Below the pieces are notes generated by a model, which was not told the DNA's origin, made no database searches, and saw only the letters and a program-made list of their open reading frames with translations. 36,221 nucleotides of DNA from an uncultured bacterium (GTDB taxonomy: Bacteria > Patescibacteriota > Minisyncoccia > Phycocordibacterales > PALSA-1337). Positions 25,971 through 33,772 of this stretch are shown piece after piece (position 1 is the first letter of the stretch; each line of letters opens with the position of its first letter). The stretch lies in NCBI GenBank assembly GCA_903846945.1, contig CAINCE010000070.1, forward strand, positions 1 to 36,221, read 5' to 3'. The position numbers and the translations under genes are program-made.

Positions 25971-28130
25971 TCAATCAACATTCAAAATCTTCTCGAGAAC
26001 ATCCTTAGGGACTTCTTGGGGATTAGGGTCTAGGGGATAGGGTCTAGGGGATAGGGTATTTTCTACAGAGAACGATGATTTTGTATCTTTTTTGATTTCA
26101 GATTTGGGATTTTGAGTTTGTTTAGAATTTCGGCTTTCGGGTTTAGGATTTACATGGTTCCCCTTCTGGAGCACTGCCGCCAGAGCATTCTTGAGATCGC
26201 TAACATTCTGCTTCGTAGGCACTTTTGGATCAACTTTAGGTGTATGCAGATGATTTATGTGCGATTTAGGGGCGAGATTTGCGAGAGGGACAAGCTTCAC
26301 TGGTGGCTTTGGCTCAACAGCTTTTTGTTCACTATGTACGATGATTGGCGATGGTGCCTTGGCCGCCAGTGAAACTGGGACTGGGGTAGATGTCAGAGTA
26401 GGAGAAACTGAAACAGATTTTGGAGCGATCGGTGTTGATGGAGTTGCGATCGATGTTGGCGGCATTACGGTCGGCCTTACCTCTGATTTAATCTCAGGCG
26501 ACTTACCCATAACTCTAGCCAGCACATCAGCGAACGGCTTGTGGACCGCACCTACAGCTGGAATCTTTTCTGATATCGAAGTCGGCACTTTTAGTGTAGA
26601 TGCGGGTGTAGATACCGTTGTTGATTTTGAAGCGGACGCGGTAGTAGAAGTTGTAGTTGAAATATTCGAAGTTGTCGTCGTAACAGACGAAGCCGAAGCG
26701 GCGGAAGGAGTCGGTGCAGAAGTTGCCGATTTTGATGCGCCTGAACCTGAACCTGAAGCCACGCTTGTAGCTGGAGTCGCCGTAGCAGAAGAAGGGGTCG
26801 ATACAGAAGCTGAACCCGCCTTCGCAGGCGTCTTTGCAGCCACCACAGGATTATGAAACTTGACGACTGCTTCCTCAACTTCTGCCCTCGGTCTAGAGAA
26901 CTGTTCCCGCGAAGCGGCGATGATCTCCTTTACATACGAATGATCTGGGTGAGATATCGGTGGCAATGTCGTAGCAGAAAATGGTGCCGAAGATAGTCCG
27001 TCTATCATCAACTTTAGGTAGATCTGTGCAAAACCTAGATTAACTAGATCTTCGATGACGAACTGTGGAGCGAACTCCTTCTCTAGGAGCTCTGCATCAG
27101 TAGCACCAACTCGAAATGCTATCATCGTACCGACGTTACCGAACACCGCGGGACGCACGATCTCATCCATCTGCTCGATGTACTGGTGAGCTATAGTCAG
27201 GTTTAGTTTGTATTTGCGAGCTTCAGACAAGATATCTGCAAAAGAAGCATTGGCAAAGTTCTGGAACTCGTCCACATAGAGATAGAAGTTCGGCAACATC
27301 TGCATCGTCCTATCCGGCACATCAGCGCGAGACATGGCTGCGAGATATATCTTCGTCACTAGTAGACCACCGAGCAACTTCATATTTTCATCACCTATCC
27401 TTCCCTTTGAAAGGTTGATGATAACTATCTTCTTGTGATCGATAGCTTCACGGAAGTCGAACGAAGACTGTGACTGACCGATCATATTCCTGATGAGTGG
27501 GTTCGCAGTAAACTGACCGACTTTGTTCTGGATAGCAGGAACTGCTTCGGCTGCCTGCCTCTCTGTATAGTTAGCAAACTCTTTCTGCCAGAACGCCTTG
27601 ACTGAAGGATCTTTTATATTGTTCACCACCTCTGTTCGATACGCCTTGTCCGAAAGCATCCTGTTCACTCCGAGCAATGTCGCGCCAGGATATTCGAGCA
27701 ACGCCAAGAGTGTGTTGGTCAAGATGTATTCCATACGCGCAGACCATGCATCCTCCCAGATCTTCTTGAAGGTACTCATGAGGCCTGATGACACTAGGTG
27801 TCGCTTATCAGGGTCGACGGACTCCAGAACATTGAATGAGATCGGATGCTCGATATCGAACGGCGCGATGTATATGACATCTCTTATACGCTCCTTGGGG
27901 ACATATTCGAGCATGAGGTCGGCAGTCTTACCGTGTGGGTCGATGAAACACATCCCTTCGCCATTCTGGATGTCCTGGACGGCCATGTTCTCGAGCATGG
28001 TGGACTTTCCCATACCTGTCTTTCCGATGACATAGACATGCTTGGTGCGATCCTTGGCTCTGATGCCAAATCTGACCCGCTTGTTGCGAGCATCTGTTTG
28101 TGCAAAATATGTGATGCGATTTTCTTCCAT
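25971..28130 (-). CDS. VirD4/TraG-like type IV secretion/DNA-processing ATPase with long S/T/A/P-rich C-terminal tail
   Basis: KHVYVIGKTGMGKSTMLENMAVQDIQNGEGMCFIDPHGKTADLML (Walker A), LYVDEFQNFANASFADILSEARKYKLNLTIAHQYIEQM; tail from ~aa 440 low complexity. Confidence 0.92.
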   Translation of the reverse strand: MEENRITYFAQTDARNKRVRFGIRAKDRTKHVYVIGKTGMGKSTMLENMAVQDIQNGEGMCFIDPHGKTADLMLEYVPKERIRDVIYIAPFDIEHPISFNVLESVDPDKRHLVSSGLMSTFKKIWEDAWSARMEYILTNTLLALLEYPGATLLGVNRMLSDKAYRTEVVNNIKDPSVKAFWQKEFANYTERQAAEAVPAIQNKVGQFTANPLIRNMIGQSQSSFDFREAIDHKKIVIINLSKGRIGDENMKLLGGLLVTKIYLAAMSRADVPDRTMQMLPNFYLYVDEFQNFANASFADILSEARKYKLNLTIAHQYIEQMDEIVRPAVFGNVGTMIAFRVGATDAELLEKEFAPQFVIEDLVNLGFAQIYLKLMIDGLSSAPFSATTLPPISHPDHSYVKEIIAASREQFSRPRAEVEEAVVKFHNPVVAAKTPAKAGSASVSTPSSATATPATSVASGSGSGASKSATSAPTPSAASASSVTTTTSNISTTTSTTASASKSTTVSTPASTLKVPTSISEKIPAVGAVHKPFADVLARVMGKSPEIKSEVRPTVMPPTSIATPSTPIAPKSVSVSPTLTSTPVPVSLAAKAPSPIIVHSEQKAVEPKPPVKLVPLANLAPKSHINHLHTPKVDPKVPTKQNVSDLKNALAAVLQKGNHVNPKPESRNSKQTQNPKSEIKKDTKSSFSVENTLSPRPYPLDPNPQEVPKDVLEKILNVD
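26017..26059 (-). repeat. GGGTCTA/GGGGATA repeat tract inside the VirD4-like gene
   Basis: ggggattagggtctaggggatagggtctaggggatagggta; encodes TLSPRPYPLDPNPQ, like the PYPLN-P tracts in the SecA insertions. Confidence 0.7.
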
Positions 28131-28186
28131 GGAATGAGCTTTTTAATATTCTAAATGACTTGAGTATATTGTATCACATAAAAAGC

Positions 28187-28228
28187 AAAGTCCCCCAACC
28201 ACCCATAGATCGGTGAGAGGGGGACTTT
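28187..28228 (-). terminator. Rho-independent terminator
   Basis: AAAGTCCCCC ... GGGGGACTTT perfect 10-bp stem, minus strand followed by GCTTTTTATG; downstream of the 28262-28525 ORF. Confidence 0.7.
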
Positions 28229-28261
28229 GACACGAATATTGGCCTGTGCCAATAATGGGAC

Positions 28262-28525
28262 TCAACTCATGCGTAGGGCGACGGGAATGCCGAGTTTCTC
28301 TCTCAGCCTCGAATCAATCTCAGAAGCAGCGTTCATGTCGTTGGCGGAAAATCGTTCCGCCCACATTTCGAACACCAAACGATTTCCGACTCTTTCTGCT
28401 GTCTTCATGATCCTGCTAACCTGACCACTCAGCCAGATTTCTCGCGCCCTCGATTCTCTCGGTACTTGATCCGAGCCATTATCTTTCAACTTCCGTGCCA
28501 TAGGTTTTATCCATTTGTACTGCAT
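28262..28525 (-). CDS. Hypothetical small protein
   Basis: 87-aa ORF with a terminator immediately downstream; no family recognised. Confidence 0.5.
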   Translation of the reverse strand: MQYKWIKPMARKLKDNGSDQVPRESRAREIWLSGQVSRIMKTAERVGNRLVFEMWAERFSANDMNAASEIDSRLREKLGIPVALRMS

Positions 28526-28724
28526 TTATTGCTGTACACACCAGAGGAACCGAATCAATTCGGGTGGTTAGGCTTGCACAGCGTTAATTTCATCCGTATA
28601 AAATACTACCACCAATCCAGGATTACGCAAGGGGTATGACGCACAGAAATATGATATATGATTTTAAATTACATAATCAATACATTCAAAATATGATCAT
28701 ATCTCATATTTCATATCTCGTATA

Positions 28725-29927
28725 TCAATTTGTAGTTGTTGTACTACTCCCCACTACCCCCTTCGACAAGAGTGCCGCCTTGTCATAAGTGCACGCCGCA
28801 TCCCAGAGTAACCAACTAGAGAGTCCAACATCATTCGTAGCCTGGATCTGTGCACGAACCATCGCCGGAGTGTATGTAGCTCCCATATCAAACGCCTGCA
28901 GCCAAGGGCGTAACTTCGCAGGACTCGAAGAAGCAGCGATAGTGCGCTTTATAGCAGTCTCCATAGCAAAACTGATAACATCATATGGATGTTCTGCAGG
29001 CTTATTAAACCCCAGATACCCAGTAGAAAAATGTGACGGATACACCATCGGTGATACATAGTCAAAATATGGCAGAGCGTCTACCAACACCTGACCGATA
29101 CCCAGGTCATCATTTGAACTAGTGGTGAGGCCAAATAGATCTGCAGATATAGGGATGACTGTTCCAGCATCAGTAGTTAGATGTTCGCGCAGATATAGAT
29201 AGAAATCATGCATCACTTCCCTCCTATTGCGACCAGCACCCCATGAATATACGATGTCTTTCAAGTTTCCATCAGATGGATATCGGATATAGTCAAAATT
29301 GATCTCGTCAAAACCATATGCGTATGACTGCTTACCTATAGCGATGAGATAGTCCCACACAGGCTGTGCACCCGCATCTAACCACTTGACTCCCTTGTAA
29401 TCTTGCCAAACCTTTCCTGCACCCGTCTTCACTGCCCAGTCTGGATGAACATTGATGAGAAACGAATCTTGGAATGAAGAGATACGAGCTATCACATACA
29501 CATTTCGTTCGTGCAACTTCGTTATCAGCTCCTTCACATCCGGAATACGATTTTGTGAAGCGCCAATCTCTACCAACTGCGGATCATCTACTGGGAAACT
29601 GATGCGACCAGAATAATCTTTCACATCGATAACGACCGCATTTATCTCTGTCGTATCAACGAGGTCGAACAATTCTTTGCGGAACTTTTCATTACCCGCC
29701 GCCCAACTACTCATATATACGGCTTTCAATGGGTCTGGAGTAGTGAGGTGTGTTACCTGCGGAACCGTAGATGTTGGTGCTACTAAAACCTCGAGTGTAT
29801 CAGAATAGGCGACCTTTCCCGCAGGAATCAGCCAATATATGAGAAAAAGACCAATGAAGATAGAGCATGCACCAAATAGTATAGCTACGATACGAGTTGC
29901 CCCGTTGTCTCTCCACAGATCCCTCAT
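28725..29927 (-). CDS. Putative glycoside hydrolase (DUF4015-like), membrane anchored; start most likely at 29927
   Basis: AVYMSSWAAGNEKFRKELFDLVDTTEINAVVIDVKDYSGRISFPVDDPQ...YGFDEINFDYIRYPSDG...VSPMVYPSHFSTGYLGFNKPAEHPYDVI. The internal Met (MRDLWRDNGATRIVAILFGACSIFIGLFLIYWLIPAG) gives a TM anchor and a 4-nt overlap with the upstream gene. Confidence 0.88.
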   Translation of the reverse strand: MRDLWRDNGATRIVAILFGACSIFIGLFLIYWLIPAGKVAYSDTLEVLVAPTSTVPQVTHLTTPDPLKAVYMSSWAAGNEKFRKELFDLVDTTEINAVVIDVKDYSGRISFPVDDPQLVEIGASQNRIPDVKELITKLHERNVYVIARISSFQDSFLINVHPDWAVKTGAGKVWQDYKGVKWLDAGAQPVWDYLIAIGKQSYAYGFDEINFDYIRYPSDGNLKDIVYSWGAGRNRREVMHDFYLYLREHLTTDAGTVIPISADLFGLTTSSNDDLGIGQVLVDALPYFDYVSPMVYPSHFSTGYLGFNKPAEHPYDVISFAMETAIKRTIAASSSPAKLRPWLQAFDMGATYTPAMVRAQIQATNDVGLSSWLLWDAACTYDKAALLSKGVVGSSTTTTN

Positions 29928-30163
29928 TGTGTTTGTTCTGTATTTGTATTGGTAATAGCTGCTACATCCTCTCTCTTGTGCTCCATGTATGGCATTGAAC
30001 CCGCATCGATAGGTTTGATGCGTGGCGCCATCCGATAAGCGATCGCCAATATGAGCATGCCGCCAACAAAAGTAAACAGCCTGCCCCATGCAGATGGAAA
30101 GCCGAGGAATTGGATGATAGCAACTGTCACACTGATTAACATGATGATCTGGCGTTTCGACAT
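29924..30163 (-). CDS. Small membrane protein, translationally coupled to the DUF4015 hydrolase
   Basis: 79 aa with two hydrophobic segments (IIMLISVTVAIIQFLGF, LFTFVGGMLILAIAYRM); 4-nt overlap with the downstream start. Confidence 0.6.
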   Translation of the reverse strand: MSKRQIIMLISVTVAIIQFLGFPSAWGRLFTFVGGMLILAIAYRMAPRIKPIDAGSMPYMEHKREDVAAITNTNTEQTQ

Positions 30164-30248
30164 AGTGCTAACATTCTAACGCTAAATGTGGATTTGTGAA
30201 AGTCCCGCAGATGGGATAGTATAAAAACTAGAAAAAATAAAGTGACAA

Positions 30249-30635
30249 ATGAATATACCAGAACAAAGCAAATCAGTACCATACGGACAACCAATCGCTC
30301 ATTTCGTAGTGTGCGGACTCCAATTATCATCTGGAGATCATCATGTCGGCAAAATACGATCTCACAGATTTGTAGGCAATAAACTCACTATCACTCTCGC
30401 ACCGATGGTCAAAGTCATCGAGGTTGGAAGTGGTGGAGATGCGACACTGAAGGTTGCTGAAGTTCACGATGTTTATAAGCTCGTTTTCGACGAATGTAAG
30501 GTTGTCATAGGTGAATCGAGCCATCACACTACTGTATTGAGGTCAAATATCGGCGACATCATCTCCCTCTCCAATAGCCCGATGACAGTCGTCGAGATCG
30601 AGAGTATCATCGCTGAGAAGGACCAGAAAGATTAA
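30249..30635 (+). CDS. Hypothetical protein
   Basis: 128-aa ORF followed by a terminator hairpin at 30651-30688; no family recognised. Confidence 0.55.
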   Translation: MNIPEQSKSVPYGQPIAHFVVCGLQLSSGDHHVGKIRSHRFVGNKLTITLAPMVKVIEVGSGGDATLKVAEVHDVYKLVFDECKVVIGESSHHTTVLRSNIGDIISLSNSPMTVVEIESIIAEKDQKD

Positions 30636-30650
30636 TTATCGGGCCACACA

Positions 30651-30688
30651 TATCCGCAGCAGTCATAACAGGCTAGTCTGCGGATTTT
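30651..30688 (+). terminator. Terminator-like hairpin
   Basis: ATCCGCAG ... CTGCGGAT followed by TTTC. Confidence 0.6.
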
Positions 30689-30749
30689 CTATGTCGGATC
30701 TTTTCCTGAAACGAATGAATTTCGATTGGGATTGATCGTCAACACGCGC

Positions 30750-31664
30750 CTATTTTACAGAAACTATCACCACGAACTCGCCCCTCACTTTGTCAGGATG
30801 TAGAGTGAAATAATACAGGACTTCATCGGCAGTACCGCTCACTACTTCCTCGAATATCTTTGTAAGCTCACGACAAACGGTGATCTTCTTTCTAGACTTT
30901 GAACCATTCGCTTGTTCGATAGCCGAATCATCTGATTGTTTAGTGGCTCCTCCGTTCAATTGTTCAATCTTTAAATCCTTCAATATTTCAATAGTTCCTT
31001 CCTTCATCGCCTCCAATGTTTTCATGATCCTATGCGGTGATTCATAAAATATCATCGTCCTATCTGATTCGGCAATTTCTCTGAACAATGTCTGTCTCCC
31101 CTTTTTGTGTGGCAAAAATCCTAGAAATGTAAAGTCTGCACATGGTACACCTGCTATAGATAGAGCTGCTGCCAGTGCAGAAGGTCCAGGGATAGCTTCG
31201 ATCTTCAATTGCCCATTTTCGATCTCCGTTTTCAATTCACTCCTGATGCGACCAACTAGTTCCGATCCAGGATCAGAGATACCTGGCGTACCCGCATCAG
31301 ATACAAGGGCGATATTCTCGACTCTACCGATACATTTACCGACACTGTTCATGTCTGCTCGGAATGAGGATGTCTCCCGATCCTTATTACCAGCATGCGG
31401 ATTAGAATCTCTTGATTGTTCAATTGTTGAATCCTCCGTTTTCGAATCCCTCAATATCCCAATGATTTCTTCCGTTCTCGACAGTTTACTCCTCGCATGA
31501 TATGACATCGTCTTTACATGGATATCGTGCCTATCCAGCAACTTCCTCGTAACACGAGTGTCTTCGCAGAGTACGAGGTCAGCCACGCGCAATACACTCA
31601 AAGCTCGCAGAGTTATATCTTCGAGATTACCTATCGGTGTCGCAACTACGGAAAAAGTGGTCAT
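30750..31664 (-). CDS. rsmI: 16S rRNA (cytidine(1402)-2'-O)-methyltransferase RsmI, with three in-frame insertions
   Basis: FSVVATPIGNLEDITLRALSVLRVADLVLCEDTRVTRKLL, NIALVSDAGTPGISDPGSELV, AIPGPSALAAALSIAGVPCADFTFLGFLPHKKGRQ, MIFYESPHRIMKTLEAM, VCRELTKIFEEV. Confidence 0.96.
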   Translation of the reverse strand: MTTFSVVATPIGNLEDITLRALSVLRVADLVLCEDTRVTRKLLDRHDIHVKTMSYHARSKLSRTEEIIGILRDSKTEDSTIEQSRDSNPHAGNKDRETSSFRADMNSVGKCIGRVENIALVSDAGTPGISDPGSELVGRIRSELKTEIENGQLKIEAIPGPSALAAALSIAGVPCADFTFLGFLPHKKGRQTLFREIAESDRTMIFYESPHRIMKTLEAMKEGTIEILKDLKIEQLNGGATKQSDDSAIEQANGSKSRKKITVCRELTKIFEEVVSGTADEVLYYFTLHPDKVRGEFVVIVSVK

Positions 31665-31862
31665 GTTTACACTCTAGCATACACATAAAATCATTCCCAA
31701 TGTGTAATTGAAATTATCAATATATTCAAGACATGGCTAATAACATAGCTATTTTGGATAAATAATAATTCATTCTTTTTTGAACAAAATTTGAACATTA
31801 TTTTATCGAATCTTCATTCTTTTTTTATCAGTTCTTTATCGCCTATTTGATATGTTTAACGC

Positions 31863-32081
31863 ATGAATATCAAATTCACACATCATGCACAATTTCGTCT
31901 TTACGAGAGAAACTTCACTGTTGAACAGATGAAACAAGCAATCCTCAATCCAGATATTGCCAGAAGTACAAGTGATGGTAAGATAGTCAGTAAGAGGAAA
32001 TTTATCGATGGTACCATAGAAGTAGTCTATGTACAGAGAAAAAATACATATATCATTATCACAGTATATATTAGTAAATAA
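31863..32081 (+). CDS. DUF4258-like small protein (putative toxin-like)
   Basis: MNIKFTHHAQFRLYERNFTVEQMKQAILNPDIARSTSDGKIVSKRKFIDGTIEVVYVQRKNTYIIITVYI matches the HA-x-R-x-x-x-R...IxTVY pattern of DUF4258. Confidence 0.75.
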   Translation: MNIKFTHHAQFRLYERNFTVEQMKQAILNPDIARSTSDGKIVSKRKFIDGTIEVVYVQRKNTYIIITVYISK

Positions 32082-32094
32082 TCAATTAAATATT

Positions 32095-32316
32095 ATGACA
32101 ATAACTTATGACAAGGAAGCCAACGCAGCATACATCTATATAAATACACCGAATAACAATTTGGTATCTAAGACTGTTCCTGTATCTGACGATGTTATGA
32201 TTGATTTTGGTTCAAAGGGAGAGTTGCTAGGTATAGAGATACTCAATGCGTCAAAACATATTGGTACCAATAGAGAAGATTTTGCTCGAATTCGATTATT
32301 AACAACACAATCTTAG
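32095..32316 (+). CDS. DUF2283 family small protein
   Basis: MTITYDKEANAAYIYINTPNNNLVSKTVPVSDDVMIDFGSKGELLGIEILNASKHI: canonical DUF2283 YD-xEADAxYI...xxD-xxGxxxGIEILxAS pattern. Confidence 0.85.
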   Translation: MTITYDKEANAAYIYINTPNNNLVSKTVPVSDDVMIDFGSKGELLGIEILNASKHIGTNREDFARIRLLTTQS

Positions 32317-32396
32317 TCTGTCAATATTATCCGAAATGAAGAAAGCTCAGATATGCCGGATTTGAGATTCTGGCTGATTTGTATTAGACTGCAACC

Positions 32397-33668
32397 ATGA
32401 ACACAAACCCCATTATCATCTATGTAACTAGAGAAATCGAAAGGGCGCTAGGAATGGAACCAAGTGAATCCTACTATATCGTTTCCAATAAGACGAAATA
32501 TGGTGAAGGTGTACAGAAAAAGTACCCAGATCATGTCATCCTAGTTGAGCCGAACGAAAAAGGCCTCTTGGGCACTACTGATCTTTTGGCACACCAACAG
32601 ACTCGTGACCTGATCGTAAATCTTAAATCCAATCCGCCAGCTGGCGGAGTAAATCTTGTTCCTTCTCTACTCGTCTTCAAGAACACCATGCGTGTCGAAA
32701 CTTCCGCAAATCTACTCGATTGCAAACTGATAAATCCACCAGCTTCATTATCTGAACGAGTCGAAAACAAGATCACACAGATCAGGTGGTTGGACAAGCT
32801 CGGTATGAAATATTTACCTCCTCACGCAGTAAAGGTTGCCAAACTGATCACATGGAAAGGCGAGAACCCATTTATCATCCAGTGGAATCATGGACACACA
32901 GGCGACGGCACGATGCTCATAAAAACATTTGATGACTTGCGCGCCATCCAGGAAAAATTCCCTGAGAGGATAGCACGCATCAGTGGTTTCGTCAGTGGAC
33001 CTTCATTCACGGTGAATGCTGTAGTCACTCCGAACAGGATACTCATTGGCAATGTGAGCTACCAGATCACGGGCATGCAACCATTTACAGATGGTGCATT
33101 CAGTACCGTAGGTAATGACTGGTCTCTAGCAAAGAAACTACTTACTCCAGAGGACTCACGAGCTATCGAAGAGATGACCCAAGAGATTGGTCAGAAACTC
33201 CAGGCAGATGGTTGGAGAGGTCTCTACGGCATCGATCTCATCAAACATGAGAAGAGTGGCAGACTATTCCTCATCGAAGTGAATGCTCGCCAACCAGCAT
33301 CGACTACATTTGAGTCTTCCCTCCAAGAGAGGGCTCGAGAGAAAGGTGCCCGTGGCCTCACTACATTCGAAGCTCATGTTCGTGCAGTCTCTGGACTACC
33401 TATAGATCAGGATCTGATACAGATCGTCGATGGTGCGCAAGTCGTCCAGCGTGTCACCAAGAATATTCAGGACATCTTCGACGATATTTCATCTTCACTC
33501 AACAAAAAAGGCTTCGATACTGTCGCCTACCAGAACACCGGCTACAATGCCGACCTTCTCCGAGTCCAGTCTGAGGCTGGTATCATGGAAGACCACGGCT
33601 CATTCAATGCAAAAGGTCACGAGATCGCTGAGGCTATCAAGGGTGCACATATCAATATAGCAGTATAA
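32397..33668 (+). CDS. ATP-grasp domain-containing protein
   Basis: PFIIQWNHGHTGDGTMLIKTFDDLRAIQEKFPERIARISGFVSGPSFTVNAVV...GLYGIDLIKHEKSGRLFLIEVNARQPASTTFE. Confidence 0.85.
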   Translation: MNTNPIIIYVTREIERALGMEPSESYYIVSNKTKYGEGVQKKYPDHVILVEPNEKGLLGTTDLLAHQQTRDLIVNLKSNPPAGGVNLVPSLLVFKNTMRVETSANLLDCKLINPPASLSERVENKITQIRWLDKLGMKYLPPHAVKVAKLITWKGENPFIIQWNHGHTGDGTMLIKTFDDLRAIQEKFPERIARISGFVSGPSFTVNAVVTPNRILIGNVSYQITGMQPFTDGAFSTVGNDWSLAKKLLTPEDSRAIEEMTQEIGQKLQADGWRGLYGIDLIKHEKSGRLFLIEVNARQPASTTFESSLQERAREKGARGLTTFEAHVRAVSGLPIDQDLIQIVDGAQVVQRVTKNIQDIFDDISSSLNKKGFDTVAYQNTGYNADLLRVQSEAGIMEDHGSFNAKGHEIAEAIKGAHINIAV

Positions 33669-33674
33669 AAATAA

Positions 33675-33712
33675 CCCCCCGAAACCTTGCACAATGCAAA
33701 GCTTCAGAGGGT
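33675..33712 (+). terminator. Hairpin downstream of the ATP-grasp gene
   Basis: CCCGAAaCCTTGCAcaaTGCAAaGcTTCaGaGGG imperfect stem, no clear T-tract. Confidence 0.4.
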
Positions 33713-33772
33713 CAAAGATTCAGAAAGCCAGGGGGTCATAAGGACCAGAGACCCTAAGTATCCGAGCTAGAA

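Noticed and set aside
26257-26856. 199-aa plus-strand ORF with Val/Ala/Thr/Glu-rich sequence
   Set aside because: Exactly antisense to the S/T/A/P-rich tail of the VirD4-like gene; its composition is explained by reverse-complement codons of that tail.
28725-30089. 454-aa version of the DUF4015 ORF starting at 30089
   Set aside because: The first 54 residues run out of frame through the upstream small membrane gene; the start at 29927 yields a TM anchor and an ATGA overlap.
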